Source of the DNA: Cliona cf. orientalis
Lineage: Eukaryota > Porifera > Demospongiae > Clionaida > Clionaidae
NCBI GenBank assembly: GCA_963930775.1
Contig: OZ005689.1
Span: forward strand, 17,507,775 to 17,571,774
Direction of reading: 5' to 3'
Length of the DNA stretch: 64,000 nucleotides
The notes under the pieces are model-generated. The model was not told where the DNA came from. It made no database searches and saw nothing but the letters and a program-made list of their open reading frames with translations. Made by a program: the position numbers and the translations under genes. Numbering within the stretch: position 1 is the first letter of the stretch; each line of letters begins with the position of its first letter. Positions 1 through 12,409 of this stretch are shown here, in pieces.

Positions 1-1161
1 GCTTGATTTCAGCTTACTGGACAACCTGATGTGAAAGGTCAGAGCCAAGTCACGTGAAGATCACATTGACAGTTTGACCTCGAGAGTCGTCCAGTGCAAT
101 ATCCTTGGCTAGCTCGTGTTGAATATAAATTTGCAAAATGTTGACCAGGACCATTTTCCTCTTGCTTCTGGCCAGCCTCAGGACCTTGTGACGTCACGCG
201 CCCTTTGAAAATATGCAATTCGCAACAGAGGAGGTTGGACACGATCACGTGCGCACAAAAGTGGGCGTGTTGCCCCATATACAATACTATAAGTCACTAT
301 CTAAAGCCTCGAAGACAGTTTTAAATGTGAAAGCAAGTTGAAATCCATGAGAAAAGAAGACCCAGCGCCATACCCCGCCCGTCCACCCCTCATATTCTTG
401 CAAATCGAGAAAACTCGTTTCTCAGAATGGCAACAACAAAAATAGTATTTGTCGATCATTAGATCTACACGATTCATCTCCATTCCACAGTACAGTCGTT
501 AAGCCAGCGGTCCAAAACACGTACAAACGTTGCAGATCCAGGAAGTGCATCCGGTGACACATTCCAGTGCATGCAACTTTTGCCGTTTTTATCTATTTTT
601 TTTTACCTGTTCTATCTAGGCCCTCTTTCACTTCTAGGACTCCAAACAAAAACCAGAAGACAGAGCAACTCTTCTACTCTGCTCGTTCAAGTCCCATAAC
701 CCTGAGACATTCTTGAGCTCCACGGCAAGCGCTTCTGTGCATGCTATTTGCAAGCGCTCACAAAAGTGCCTCGCGCAAAAGTGGGGCATCTAGGTTCCCT
801 TGGATGGATTCCCATGATTCAAGTACCATTCAATAGCTCTTGTGCTGCTCTACAATATGAGACTGGAATGAAGTTTTTCCATCGAGCCATTCCAGTTACA
901 CGCTAGTAAGAATAGCAAAAATTGTTATTTCACCGTGTATGTTTACATACAACCAATGATATTACTACATCTACATAGTACAATAGCTATATAGCTGCTA
1001 ACTATCAAGGCCGTCTTGAACTTTTGCTGAAGGTTGTTGGAGCTTTCACAATCAGTCTCCTATTCCATCATCACAGTTATGGTTGACAGAAAGTACTCTC
1101 TTCCAACACTAGATAAATCTGATCACAGGAACATCACCTATTGTGTATATGTACGTGCATG

Positions 1162-1247
1162 GGGTCAGGGTCTGAGCGGGGAGAGAGAGAGAAAGAGAGA
1201 GGGAGGAAAGGAAAGAGAGAGGGAGGGGAGGGGGGGGGGGGGGAGGG
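1162..1247. repeat. GA-rich microsatellite
   Basis: Purine tract of GA and GGGA runs ending in a long G run. The mirror CT/C tract is at about 24510-24590. Tract lengths differ slightly between the arms. Confidence 0.9.
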
Positions 1248-1433
1248 GGTGAAGTACCAGAGCACTAGTGAAGTGTTGGCTACCTACAATTGTAAGTATA
1301 CGCTTGGGATTTCCAGCTTTGATGTAAGCTGCTTTACAACACAAGACTCTTCATCTGATGTATCCAGACTACACTGGTAAGGCTCACCCATCCCTGGACT
1401 TTTCTACGCTGATACGCTCGCCTCACACGCTTC

Positions 1434-1469
1434 TAGCCTCGTACCCAGCTGGGCCTGGGTACGAGGCTA
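1434..1469. repeat. Short palindrome of the TAGCCTCGTNCCCAGG family
   Basis: TAGCCTCGTACCCAG is followed almost at once by its inverse. It looks like two fused ends of the MITE family seen whole at 52247-52517 and in the later tandem units. The mirror copy lies at about 24292-24325. Confidence 0.6.
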
Positions 1470-2717
1470 ACACGCTTCATATTATTTACCGTGGCCAACA
1501 TTCATAATACTTACTAGACTACAGAGAAGGAATCCCTCCATCTGGATGACGATGCCTCCTCAGAAGAAACTTGGAAGTTGTCATTTACTACTTGTTCTTG
1601 GGCAGAAACCTTCGAGAAGATATGGAAAATACCATGCGGTTGTACTGAAATTTTGTGATTTTCAATGATGTGTAACTCTGGAACAGCTCGATGGAAAAAC
1701 TTCGTTCCAGTCTCGTATTGTAGAGCAACACAAGAGCTAGTGAATGGTACTTGAATCATGGGAATCCATCCAAGGGAACCTAAATGCCCCACTTTTTGCG
1801 CGAGGCGCTTTTTGTGAGCGCTTACGAGTAGCATGCACAGAAGCGCTTGCCGCGGAGCTCATGAATGTCTCCGGGTTATAGGACTTGAACGAGCAGACAG
1901 TAGAAGAGTTACTCTGTCTTCTGGTCTTTGTTTGGAGTCCTATAAGTGAAAGATGGCCTAGATAGAACAAGTAAGGAAAATAGATAAAAAAAAAAAAAAA
2001 CCGGCAAAAATTGCATGCATTGGAATGTGCCACCGGATGCACTTCCTGGATCTGCAACAATTGGACCGCTGGCTTAACGGCTGTCCAGCTTTAGATTTGG
2101 CCATAGTACACAAACGCAAACATTTTAGCTGCGCGTGCCGCGTAATATAAACACGCAATGCATAGCGCGCATTCCTGCATAGTCTCGTCCCCAGAGGAAA
2201 CAGGCCTTGTCGGCACATGCGCCAGCGCCATCGAACATATATACATTTGCGTATTTCCCAGTGTTTCCACAAGATGTGCCGCGAACTTGCGGGTGTTAAT
2301 TCGGTAGGCTGTATTAGCCTCGTCCCCAGGTCCCCACCCCCAAAACTTGGTTATGCGCGGTAAGATCTAGCCGCGTCAAAAGATTGCGATGCTCCACCGT
2401 GCACTTTGCACTTTATTAACTACATAGACAGCTAGACCAAGCGATCGTCAAAGCTACCCCCACGAGTTCAGACGACGGAGATTGTAGTCTACCAGGACAA
2501 GCGGACTCCACTCCCGCTGGCGCCATAGTCTACGGTAGGTGCTTTCAAACACTAGAGTTCGTGCCATCGCATTCATTATGCAGTGTCATAAACGTTTCTT
2601 TAAGGTTGGGGGACGAGGACGCATAAGAGGGTAGACTACTGGTTTACTCGGGCGGGATGCGCGGGACGTGCTATTAAGAGAATAGGTGCAAGACAGTATT
2701 CACACTTGACTACCTAC

Positions 2718-3019
2718 GTAGATCGGGCGCACGCGTGAGGCAATAGGCTAACCGCTTGATTTTGCAATGGGGAAGTAGCTAGTGGAAAGCACGCATGGTG
2801 AATGTTACACACCTCTCCTGATGCCTGGTCCATAGCACCTGCCGCTGTCAGCAAACGAAACGATAGTATTCCGTCGAGTTACACGAATTGCTTAGCTGCC
2901 ATGTGGCTCGGATAAAACCATTCAGCATATTTTCGTGTCCACAGAAACTAAAAAGTACGTGAATTGACTATCCCGTATGCTCACCTCCACCCACAATGAG
3001 GAGTTTATACAGCTCCGCC
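2718..3019. other. Segment present in arm 1 only
   Basis: Arm 2 joins the two flanks directly near 23060. The junction has only short microhomology, so deletion from arm 2 is as likely as insertion in arm 1. No terminal repeats or coding sequence recognised. Confidence 0.7.
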
Positions 3020-3328
3020 CATTGCATTGAGAGCCTAACTCGCCCTTGTGTTTATCATAAACGCCACTCATACGGTTGGTGTATAATCTTCCTAATGTTC
3101 AAACATAAGGGCTGATATGCGACAAAATACCTTGCGAAAAAATTAATGCCCCCGTTTTGTACAAAATGGCCAGCGTGAGCCTATTAGGTCCCTTTAATTC
3201 TAGTCACCGGACCGGACAGGACCCTCTCCCCGGGGCCGCCGCGTAAGGGTCTGGCTCCGCGAGACTATGACCCTAGTCTCGCGAACCTCTATGAGGGGCT
3301 GGCTCGCGATACTATCCTAACTCATTAA

Positions 3329-4295
3329 GGTACCATTAAAGTGCGTGGGCGAGAGCGTGAGGATCGGCTAATTCAATCAGCGAATCGTGAGGTGGCGTGG
3401 CCGAAGAGACAATACGAATACTTTGGGTCGAAGGTGGGCGTGTCCAGAAAGAGCTATAATATAGGGATGATATATGCGCGTGTAATTAGCGACGGAAGTG
3501 GCCCCTAAAGAAAAGACCGGTAATTGCCCATATCAAAGTATTCTTTCTTAACTATTAACCGCAACGACAAAAAAGCTAATTAATAATGTGGGAGTGTTCC
3601 AAGCACTGTGTGCAGGCAGTGTGTACGTGTGCGTTAATTCAGGTTTTATTGCTACCGATAGGGCGTAGCTTTATGGGCCAGTGCTTGGACATCGGGGCCT
3701 ACGACTTGGCCGCGGCGATAGGTGGGTGTGTCCCGGATGCGATAGTGACCTTTGAACCCCGCGAGGATGGGCCGTGACAGGAGGTCAAAGGTGAGGCCAT
3801 ATCAGTTAACGAGGCACTGTACGCCGGTGCGATCGAAGGAGCTGACGATAGTTTAAAGCGGATGTGGTTGCGATGACGTATTGTTACCCCGCCCACACAG
3901 GAAATGAGGTGAGCTCTTGTGAGGGCGATGTGGCAGAACGGCCTTGAAGTTGAAGTGAAGTATTTGTGTGTGTTTTGGCCTTGAGGAAGCTATGTGTTTT
4001 AATTGGGACTGATTGGGCTTCCGGTGGACATCCGGTGGCCAGTCGGCACTTGATTGAGAATGGTGGTCCTTGAGGCACAGGGTGGTGCTGTTTTGGGTGT
4101 GGCCTGGCCCCTCCCTTTGGGCTCGGCTTCCGGTCCATTGAGGATATTAAATGAATACTTCCGGCTCTAGCAGCCACACACCTGAGACCTGGGCAATTAA
4201 AAGGGCGTGGTCACACAACATGCACCTCCCTTAAGACTTTGATGTGGTTTAGGTGTCATTTTCCCCACCTCACGCCCATGTACTTTGATGATACC
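3329..4295. mobile_element. TTAA-targeting non-autonomous transposon, copy a
   Basis: The ends are GGTACCATTAAAGTGCGTGG and the inverse of GGTATCATCAAAGTAC, flanked by TTAA at 3325-3328 and 4296-4299. The matching copy in arm 2 is 21764-22747, so this insertion is older than the inverted duplication. A TTAA target is used by piggyBac, Kolobok and Sola3 superfamilies; which one applies cannot be told without a transposase. Internal open frames repeat between copies but break with indels, so the element is probably non-coding. Confidence 0.85.
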
Positions 4296-5004
4296 TTAAG
4301 ATCGTTAACTCTTTCATATTCAGTCTGCATGAAGGTGCCAAATTTTCCATACAATTTCTTAATCATACAGGAAGTGTGTTATTTTTTTGGTTGCCATGCC
4401 ATGACAACGTATGTACTGTACGTACCTATAGGGCTTGCGAGCCATGTACATGTACATGTGTGTGCATTCATAATTACATCCCGAATCCCAATCAATGTAC
4501 ATAGCTCGAGCGCTCGAGCCGAAGCCGAGACGAGCTAGCTACTTGCTAGTGCGTGCAAACGTGCGCTGGATTGATCATGAAGGCGCGCAAGGCTCGGGGA
4601 GCGGTAAGGCACTAGGCATAGGCCTGGGTGAGCTATTCGCTAGCGCGTGCAGTGCTAATGCTCCGCTGGAACGATGATAGATATCATACGAAGGCGCAAG
4701 GCTCGAGGAGCGGTAACATACAGATCATAGAATTATGCCAAGTAGCTTCTGCTAACAATAAAATTTAGAACTTGGTTTTCTCCCTAGATATAGAAGAGTC
4801 TCATCACTACATGTGCATGTGCCACCTAAAACAGCCTTCTTTATCAGCCTGTTTCATCACATAGGCATATGAACGCAAGTTAACGAGAGGCATGGCTACG
4901 AAACTTCGGCACCTCCCATCATCCACTTAATTACGCTGGACAGAAGTTATGAGCAAGCCATATAAGATGGCATTGATAAAATGCACTATGTGCAATAAAC
5001 AGGA

Positions 5005-5396
5005 ACAAGTATAAAAACAATTGAATAAAATTGAAGGATGAAGTAGGGATGGCAGGATCAAAAAGTATACAAACAAGATTTGTAAGGGTAATTGCATCTA
5101 CTATACATCCCTACGCTTGCTTTCAAGTTGAGGTATGCAAAAATAAACAGTAATAATGCACGTGATTGAATCAAACTGATCATCCCACCATCGTGACAAC
5201 TAGGAATAACCTGAATATCTTCCACATACTTCACTCGACAATTATGTTGACATTAATAGGTGCGTAATAATAAAGAAAAGCAAATGTAGGGATGTATAGT
5301 AGATGTGATTATCCCTTACAAATCTTGTTTGTGTACTTTTTGATCCTGCCATCGCTACTTCATCCTTCAATTTTATTCAATTGTTTTTATACTTGT
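5005..5396. mobile_element. Foldback MITE with about 115 bp inverted ends
   Basis: The left end, starting ACAAGTATAAAAACAATT, is repeated inverted at the right end; both include GGATGAAGTAG and a GGGATGTATAGTAGATG block. Related copies or fragments are at 28316-28395, 34985-35340, 50040-50110 and 50762-51000. Its middle contains the TTAA (5253-5256) that is the empty site for the arm 2 insertion at 19796. Confidence 0.8.
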
Positions 5397-6203
5397 ATAA
5401 TATGGGGTTGGAGTTATTTACTTTTCAATGAAACAGTTCCTGAAACCAGGACTTTGTGTGCAGTATTGGAATCAATCCTGGAACAATCAATTACATGAGC
5501 ATGTTAAAGAGCATGTCAAGTACGTAAAACTATAATTATTATGATACTCTATACATGCTTTTTATTGTGGTCATGCAGTCTGCTCATTTAGCCCCAGTCA
5601 GGATGATTGCTATAAATTTTTGGCCTATTCCTTTTAATATATTCTTACTATTAATTTTATTGATGGCCTTCTTATCACCGGGTATGGGGGATAGTGGAAC
5701 AGTGCTGTAGATCGATATCACTGTATTATACACATACCATAGTGCTATAACGTAGCATGATTTGGTTCACTGTAGGGTGATTGAGTGTATAATTCAATTT
5801 TGTCTTTTCACAACGGGTAACACATTTTTTTTTATCTGCATTGGTTCACAATATCAAAAGTAGCTTATTTCTTATTGAATAGACTAAATTGATACTGGCA
5901 CTGGTACAAAATCTAGTGTGGTTTTGCCAACCACAATTCCTAAAATGCCTAATACACGTCCATTCCCATTCTTATTCTTTCAAATTTCCATATGTTACAG
6001 TACAGCAACAAAGTCTGATAATGCATGATGAAGAAAGTGTCATAATTTTACAGTTAACTGATTCTTGTTACCTATGTTTCATTGCCAGTGATGGATAGGT
6101 CATCTACATGTATGTATTGGTTATAGACTCCTAAGCCCTTGTTTGTACAGAATGGAATCACATTATTCATACTTGATGGCTGGCCTATATGAGCCATATT
6201 ATA

Positions 6204-6390
6204 CCGTAAATCGCGATATTAAAATATTTTCGGACAGCATAGCTTGTGCGAAAATTAAAAACACAAAATACGTGTGCAATATTAATGACAATGCGGTACA
6301 GGGTCGTTTGTCTGAAAATTAATTTATGCGAAAAATTATCGCATGAAATGTTTTAGACACAAAATATTAAATTTTTGCGATTGATACAGT
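6204..6390. mobile_element. MITE, CCGTAAATCGCG family
   Basis: Starts TA-CCGTAAATCGCGATATT and runs into inverted-repeat sequence ending GCGATTGATACAGTA, a decayed end. The mirror copy is at about 18657-18844, and a related interrupted copy lies at 27245-27806. TA flanks suggest a Tc1/mariner-type MITE. Confidence 0.6.
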
Positions 6391-6564
6391 AGTGAAGATA
6401 TTGCACACAAGTAGTACATGATAATTTTTACAGCACAAGATCACATAATCATAGATTATAAGAACTACTAATAATTATTGTGGTCCAGGAGTGGCTAAAG
6501 GGTGGGGAGATGACTACACAATATCATCACTAAATTCTTTGTTAGTGTACACGTGATGATATTA

Positions 6565-6765
6565 TTATTGAGTTAAAGTAGTGTGACTGGACCATATGCA
6601 ATAGATCTCCCATTTCAAACATTTGCTCTGATGTCTTTGGCCGTGATACTTCTTCATATAGAGGGGAGGGCCCTTTGGCTGGTCAGGTGCTGCTAGATGC
6701 TCTGAGGCCCATCTCTTCATGATACAGTATGTTGCAAGAGAACTACTGATCACACCAACAATCAA
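6565..6765 (-). CDS. Unrecognised open frame with a hydrophobic start, kept in both arms
   Basis: A 66-codon frame whose first 19 residues (MIVGVISSSLATYCIMKRW) resemble a membrane segment followed by a basic tail. The arm 2 copy at 18291-18482 keeps the frame and differs by an in-frame loss of three codons after residue 19. That is weak evidence for coding, because the arms are so similar that most frames survive. It could be the end of a multi-exon gene or chance. No family recognised. Confidence 0.2.
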   Translation of the reverse strand: MIVGVISSSLATYCIMKRWASEHLAAPDQPKGPPLYMKKYHGQRHQSKCLKWEIYCIWSSHTTLTQ

Positions 6766-6892
6766 GAGTGGATCGCCACTGCTTCACTCACAGATGGGGG
6801 GGGGGGCTATAAGAATGGAAATTATTTACCACGTCACATAAATTACCGGTACATGCTTTGCACTACATGACGTTGTATAATTCTTACATTAA

Positions 6893-8857
6893 CTACATGC
6901 AGTATGTATGCTGAGACAAGTCACTCCAGACTCCATTGAACCATGTTGCATGGTCTGCTCCCACCAGTCGATCAGTACACACTGACAGAGGCTTAAAGGT
7001 TGCAGTGGTGCCATGGGGGGCTTGTCCTGAGCTCTCAGCTACAGAAAACTCCACACTTACACTGCAACTAGCAATAGAGTTAATTGGAGCAAGTGGACAT
7101 GCAACTGCCTCTCTAGTGTATTCAGTGGATATGGTTCAGTTGACTTTGGTGAACAACTACAACTCGAACATACACAACTCCAGTCATGCTGCTCGAGCTT
7201 AATACAAACACAGCAGTACCACTGCTGCTAAAGGCTTGGCTTTCTTGGAAAAGTGACATAATCAGGACAGGAACCATACAATAGAGTAGATACGAATGTG
7301 GTGGGGTCCTCAACATAACTGAGTTGTGCTGGCGTCCACATCGAAAATAAATGCTGGAAAACACATTAATTCTGCATATGAAATCATAGTACTATACTTT
7401 TCCCAATAAAGAGCTATGTCAATGAACATACAATGTAATTATGGGATGTATTTTTTATCCAATAAGATTATAATATACAGTTTTCTTCCCAACCACTCTC
7501 ACTAAAAAGTACTGGGAATGGCATGCGGACAACATAGTCTAAGAGTGATTGCGATGACATCACTTTCGCTTTACCTCCGCATGGCCTTGATCACTCACTT
7601 TGTAGGGCCACCTTTGCATTTCTTCACAACTACCATAGTATAAACCAAGTGGGGAAGCACCCATTTGTGCAGAAATTCTAGAAGAGTTGTGACTATGACT
7701 CAAGTGTGGCATACATTTGTACTGTGAAACAATCTTGCTATGCGGAAATGAATTATCTATAGGTGATGATGTCACATGCAGTGGCTCTATGGACATAGCA
7801 GGCAGTCTGACGAATCAGGTGCCTGCTGGGCCAATATTTTGAGCTATCACAATACATAATACTGTCATAAGCTTGAATAAATCGGAATCTCACTCAAAGA
7901 AGCCTGAGCTAGACCATTCGCTGGTAAGCAATGATCAAGCTTATTTTTCATCGTTTCTTTGGTGCAGTCATCACTGCAATTAATCTCCATAACTGGGTGC
8001 ACAAGAATCAAAGCTGAGATCGGTGTCATGTAAGCACAGACTCAACAGCTGCACCACAGGGCAGGACTAATTGTAGCATCACAACTTCCGCTCGGACAAC
8101 CCTTACAATCTAGCATAGGAGGATTCCAGCCAGAATGATTACAGTAACCCTCCGGCCACCTACACTTTGCAGCGGGGGTTAATAAAACTTTTCCCAACGA
8201 AATATTATACTCTTGCATATTAATGTCTGTGCCACATCCTAACAGTAAACTCCACAAGTTTATCACTTCTTTTGAGCTAAATTAAAGGCCCAGCATCACT
8301 GTATAATCATCGACATCATCGATGATTTCATCTGAGTGCCTGGTGTAGTGGTGCACTGGTACTGCTCTTTCATTCTTAATCCTGCACAAGAAACAGCTTC
8401 CTTCATCCCTTTCTGTTGGAAGAGTGCCATTAATGAATGTAGGAACATAGCATTGACATCTGACCCGTTTCAGACAATAATATTATAGTTACTGTAATTT
8501 ATACCAAGTATGACTCACTGAAGGAATAATATGAATTAAGTGACAATCAGATACCCTTACAATGGACTTGGCAATGTCCTCACGCTGCACCAAACAGTTA
8601 CCTCAATTTGTGGTTGAATTAACTAACTAACTGTTATGTTCCAACATTCATCATGCATGCGTAACAGAAACATGAATGTAATGGGAAATCTCTACTATTT
8701 CATTGAGCTTGATTTACAAGCCCACATGTACATACCTACACATGTACATACAATGATAGTCACATAAATGCTAGTATGTATCGAGATATGTCGATTTGGT
8801 TGCTAAGATGCTTGGCAATTAAATTAACCATGTGCACATTAAAATCCACAAAAAATA
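6893..8857. other. Spacer DNA with no recognised gene
   Basis: Unique sequence between arm 1 and the carboxypeptidase-like gene. Open frames at 6936-7202 (+), 7560-7796 (-) and 8042-8266 (-, Cys-rich) match nothing I recognise and have no clear splice context. They are left unannotated. Confidence 0.4.
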
Positions 8858-9059
8858 CTAGTTCATTGGTGGGTAGTCCAAACTAGGTTCATTCATGATC
8901 GTAACAGCAAACCTGAGGTGGTTGCGGACAAAGTCCAGCTGTCTATGCACATCCTCCCAGCTTCCTCCAAAGTTCACTGCATTGAACAAGGTGTCACTGA
9001 CTCCAGGAAAGAGAGAGCTGCCATAGCTGTTCACTGAACTTGGAGCAAACACAATGTGC
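8858..9059 (-). CDS. NAALADase/glutamate carboxypeptidase II-like, last exon
   Basis: Encodes the C-terminal end of an M28B-family zinc carboxypeptidase dimerisation domain: HIVFAPSSVNSYGSSLFPG corresponds to the HVIYAPSS block of human FOLH1/PSMA, followed by a helical tail (SWEDVHRQLDFVRNHL). The stop is TAG at 8858-8860. The acceptor AG is at 9060-9061, and joining it to the exon ending at 9334 gives an uninterrupted FKHIVFAPSS. Family members are usually type II membrane peptidases that cleave glutamate from peptides or folates. Only the C-terminal third is visible in this window, so activity cannot be claimed. Confidence 0.85.
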
Positions 9060-9333
9060 CTATTTCGTGGCATGATTGAGTGTGTGTACATGTATGTATG
9101 TGTATAGGTGTGTGTGACACTGTGTGTTTTCAGTTGCTTAGCAACAATTAATTTTTATGAATAATCAGCTATGGGATGAGTGCAGGGGATCGTAGGGCCC
9201 GGGTCATGATGAAAGGGGATCATGGGCTAATAAATCACACTTGATCATGCATCACATGCACTATTACTATTGTGCACAGTATGACATTGAATATGCTTGT
9301 ATATTAAACACCATTTGTATCACATCAACTTAC

Positions 9334-9529
9334 TTGAAGTAGGATCGTCCTGGTAGTCCGTCATCATCGATAAAAGCCCTCTCAATGTTCATTAGCTTGT
9401 CATTGATGATCCTTACCACATTCTTGTTGCTATATATAGACATATCTACCTTTGGCACTACCTTTTGTATGGTGGCATGGAAATCAACACATGCCTCAGT
9501 GAACTCATCCACTGCACTTTTGAGGTATT
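9334..9529 (-). CDS. NAALADase-like, penultimate exon
   Basis: Encodes the helical transferrin-receptor-like dimerisation segment, including the family signature NDKLMNIERAFIDDDGLPGR (FOLH1: NDQLMFLERAFIDPLGLP). The donor is GTAAGT just after 9334. The acceptor is TTTTGATGCAG just before 9529, with the first codon split 1+2 with the exon ending at 10444. Both introns agree in phase, which supports a real gene structure over chance similarity. Confidence 0.88.
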
Positions 9530-10443
9530 CTGCATCAAAACAAGAAAAAACATAAACTGAGGGTATATATCTCACTTGTAGCACATCCCTGTAAAACAAT
9601 TGTGACCACTAGCTATAACTAGAGCTCTCTCGAGCACAAAACCCTCGGCGTGTTGCATGCAGGCATTGGTTACATGTTTCAGTGAAATGTCGATAAAAGT
9701 GTAAAGGGTTAGATACAATTAGGATACTATTGTACGTATTATTGTAAAACAACAAGGGCATGAGATGCATGTGCTTGTACAGCAGCTGCAATGTTATTCA
9801 AGGTTCAATGGCTCACAGCAACAACCGTGTATTGCATTAAACTCCACACTGTGCATGGTGCCGACATCAAGTCAACTTGAGTCAACTTCTCTCACAGTAG
9901 CCTCTCTTCTTGGGGACATGATATAGTTTCTTCAAAACACCTTATGAAGCATTTTCGGAGAAATTCACACAATACATGCATTTGGAATGCCATAAAGAAC
10001 CTTATGACATCGCACTTTGGACTCACAAATGAGGCATGTAGCAGCTAGCTTGGTAACAGACACACAGAATGACTAGTGTAACCTAGCTTTCCGTGTATGC
10101 GCCAAGGGTTAATTATCATGTAGGCTCAACTTCAGTCAATCAACCTTAATAATATTAAAATATTATTTGCCATGGAATTCTTAGATCTAGAGCTGTCAGT
10201 GAACAATATCATACCAGTACTGGTATAGCACCTTATTTACAAAAGCTAGCTCTTAAGTTATGGGGGCTATAACTGGTTGTGCTCAATAATTCATCCATAT
10301 TAATTTTTGTGCTTCCTTGTTGAGATATTAACTGTTACAGTCTAGCTATAATGCAATACATATACCTTCAAGTAGTTGTATGGGAAGATATTGGCTGCAC
10401 TAAAATTAATTATCAACATGCACGAGTCATCTAGTACTCATAC

Positions 10444-10697
10444 CCAAAGATATTCCTTCATCCTTCAGCAACTGTCCATATGCCTCTTCTACGCTATCAT
10501 AGATATCCGTCACAACTATTGCATAGTCCCTAGGGTCAAAGTTGAGTATTGGTTGAGTAGTGAGCATGATTGCCACTTTGATCCAGGCCAGGCCCAGAGC
10601 AAGGTGGTGGGAAAAGGAGGGATCTCCAAAATCACTCATCCAATAGTAGTTGTCATGGACAGAGTGGTAGACTTGGTCTACCCGCTGTGCTATTTGC
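10444..10697 (-). CDS. NAALADase-like exon with a conserved zinc-ligand histidine
   Basis: VYHSVHDNYYWMSDFGDP matches the FOLH1 block LYHSVYETYELVEKF, whose His is an active-site zinc ligand, and NFDPRDYAIVV matches LPFDCRDYAVVL. The acceptor is ATCAATGCAG before 10697 and the donor GTATGAG after 10444. The exon starts in phase 2, so more 5' exons must once have existed. None is found upstream: 10967 onward is transposons and repeats. I infer a gene truncated at its 5' side by rearrangement, or exons outside the window. The rest of the catalytic site would lie in the missing part. Confidence 0.88.
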
Positions 10698-10966
10698 CTG
10701 CATTGATCATTCATACAATTACAATGTCATTACATATCCGATCTAATTAACATGCCTCTCTAATAGATGCGCCACCTCAGCCTGAAATGCAATTTTCACG
10801 CTATATTATTAAATCCGCCCACCCACGCGTCCCTATACTTTTAAAATTAGTGTTAAATTGTGTGCGCCAACTGGTCACAAAGGATAATTTTCATACTCTA
10901 ATAGCGCGCCACCCAGAACTTGTAATTATTTTTTATGGCGCGTTAATTAGAACGTGTACGGTATTA

Positions 10967-11364
10967 GGCCAGGAAAAGAAAATTTTTAGTTTCTCAGGCT
11001 TTTCCAGCTAAGAAATGATGCGGGCGGGCGGCTTTTTATTTTTTATTTTTTTGGGGCGTGGTCCATCACTAACCACGCCCACTTACAGCCGACCTCGTGC
11101 AAAAAAAGTTTGAAAAGTGACTGGTCTTAGTTAATCTATAGTGTTTTATAGCTTAGCCATCAAAGAAGCAGTTTTGAGAAGTCAGATGTCTGCCAGAGAG
11201 TGCCAAGGCTGATGCTCAAACACAGCCAGCCAACGAGAACGAGCGGTAAGCTAGCCGTTAATTCAATTACCACACCCACTTAATTAAAAAAAAAAAAAAA
11301 AGGCCCAGCAGCCAAAAAGTGATGCGGGCGGGCCTGAGAAACTAATATTTTTTTTTGCCTGGCC
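10967..11364. mobile_element. GGCC/TTA MITE (element A)
   Basis: The 398 bp element starts GGCCAGGAAAAGAAAATTTT and ends with the inverse of GGCCAGGCAAAAAAAAATAT. TTAs flank it at 10964-10966 and 11365-11367. Both subterminal regions carry GATGCGGGCGGGC. Same terminus, target and subterminal motif as E, F, B, C, D and the copy at 57179. Non-coding. Confidence 0.85.
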
Positions 11365-11563
11365 TTAATGCATTGATGAAAAATTCCAGCTATACATGGT
11401 ATCAACGGTACATTAGCATTATTAATTACGGAGTAATTTCTAGGGTAAAATTATGGGTTTAGGCTAACCGTTGGGGTCTAGAACTTGCCTCGCTGCTCAC
11501 AAAACGAGATACAAGCGAATCGTGATTGCGCATGCGTCGACGTTCTCCATAGGCAATGTATTA

Positions 11564-11967
11564 CCAAGAGTAAATAATAAGGAGGGGAAGAGAGTGTCGA
11601 ACGCGCTATATACCCCGTGTAATATGTTTTCGGCAAGTAACGTGACTTTCAGCCGTGCGCACGTGACTAGCCCAAGGGGCTAAACACTTGATTTTTCTTA
11701 GAACTGAGAAGAATAGAGGCATTTTTCATGAGTTTTATGCTAGATTCTTCATAAACGCTCGTTTTATATTGTGATCTGCTCGTGCTTTCGGTCGAAATCG
11801 CGCTCGTGTTAGCTTGCACTCGAGGCCACGCCCACAACGTACCATTTGAATCGAGCGCTCTGATTGGTCAATTTTTGAATTCCTCGCGCGTGACTTTCCG
11901 AAAACATCTTGTACGGAGTATATGGCGCGTTCGATACTCTCTTCCTCTCCTTATTATTTACTCTTGG
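11564..11967. mobile_element. MITE with CCAAGAGTAAATAATAAGG ends
   Basis: About 85 bp of inverted terminal repeat, flanked on both sides by TATTA. Without an empty copy, the duplication could be 5 bp or shorter. No coding sequence. Confidence 0.75.
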
Positions 11968-12034
11968 TATTACGGACTGCCGGATCAATAGCCACGGCGA
12001 TTATTTAAACTGTTCTATACTATACTATACTACT

Positions 12035-12409
12035 ATACTCACCTAATCCGCACGCACACACGGTAACACTCTACAGAGATTGAGAGAATGTGACGACTCT
12101 GAAGCTGTATATTGAGGTGTCCCATCTAGCTAGGTAGCTAAAGCTTGTTTTATAGCAGTTCATTAATTTGCACTGGTACGTTTCTGATAATATTATATAG
12201 CTAATGTATTTATAATATTATTGTAGCATAATTATTAATAAAATTATGTTAATGATTGTGCAAAGGGGCTCTGTCTCACATTATTATAAAATTAGCAGAA
12301 TCTGATATTATAAACTTGGATTACTTTTTCGCTAACACAATATTATCAGCAAGGAGTGTAGTCTCAACCAGTCATATCAACATAAAACTGGATTTGGTGT
12401 AATAGCTAA
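12035..12409 (+). repeat. R repeat, left fragment
   Basis: Diverged copy of the sequence at 16030-16320 (cacacacagcagcactctac ... tagtctcaaccag). Interrupted by element B at a TAA. R copies are also at 13927-14990, 15940-17057, 34500-34980, 43407-43623 and 48143-48560. Confidence 0.65.

Larger units (their letters stand above)
494..2082. mobile_element. Foldback-type element nested in arm 1
   Basis: About 410 bp at the left (494 to about 905) is repeated in inverted orientation at the right (about 1660-2082). Both ends carry GTTAAGCCAGCGGTCC. The roughly 750 bp middle contains the GA tract. A mirrored copy sits in arm 2 at 23696-25263. Long terminal inverted repeats with a non-coding middle fit a foldback or MITE-like DNA element. 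No target duplication could be fixed. The open frames over it (for example 1737-2060) are not conserved as proteins. Confidence 0.7.
1..6892 (+). repeat. Arm 1 of large inverted duplication
   Basis: The whole stretch reappears in reverse complement at 18168-25785, in the same order, with scattered substitutions and small indels. Position 1 pairs with 25785, so the arm may continue left of the window. The inner end is the TTAA at 6889-6892, which pairs with 18168-18171. The two arms differ by a 302 bp segment found only here (about 2718-3019) and by a 1 kb transposon found only in arm 2. I recognise no host gene in the arm; the open frames are short and mostly lie in repeats. Confidence 0.93.
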
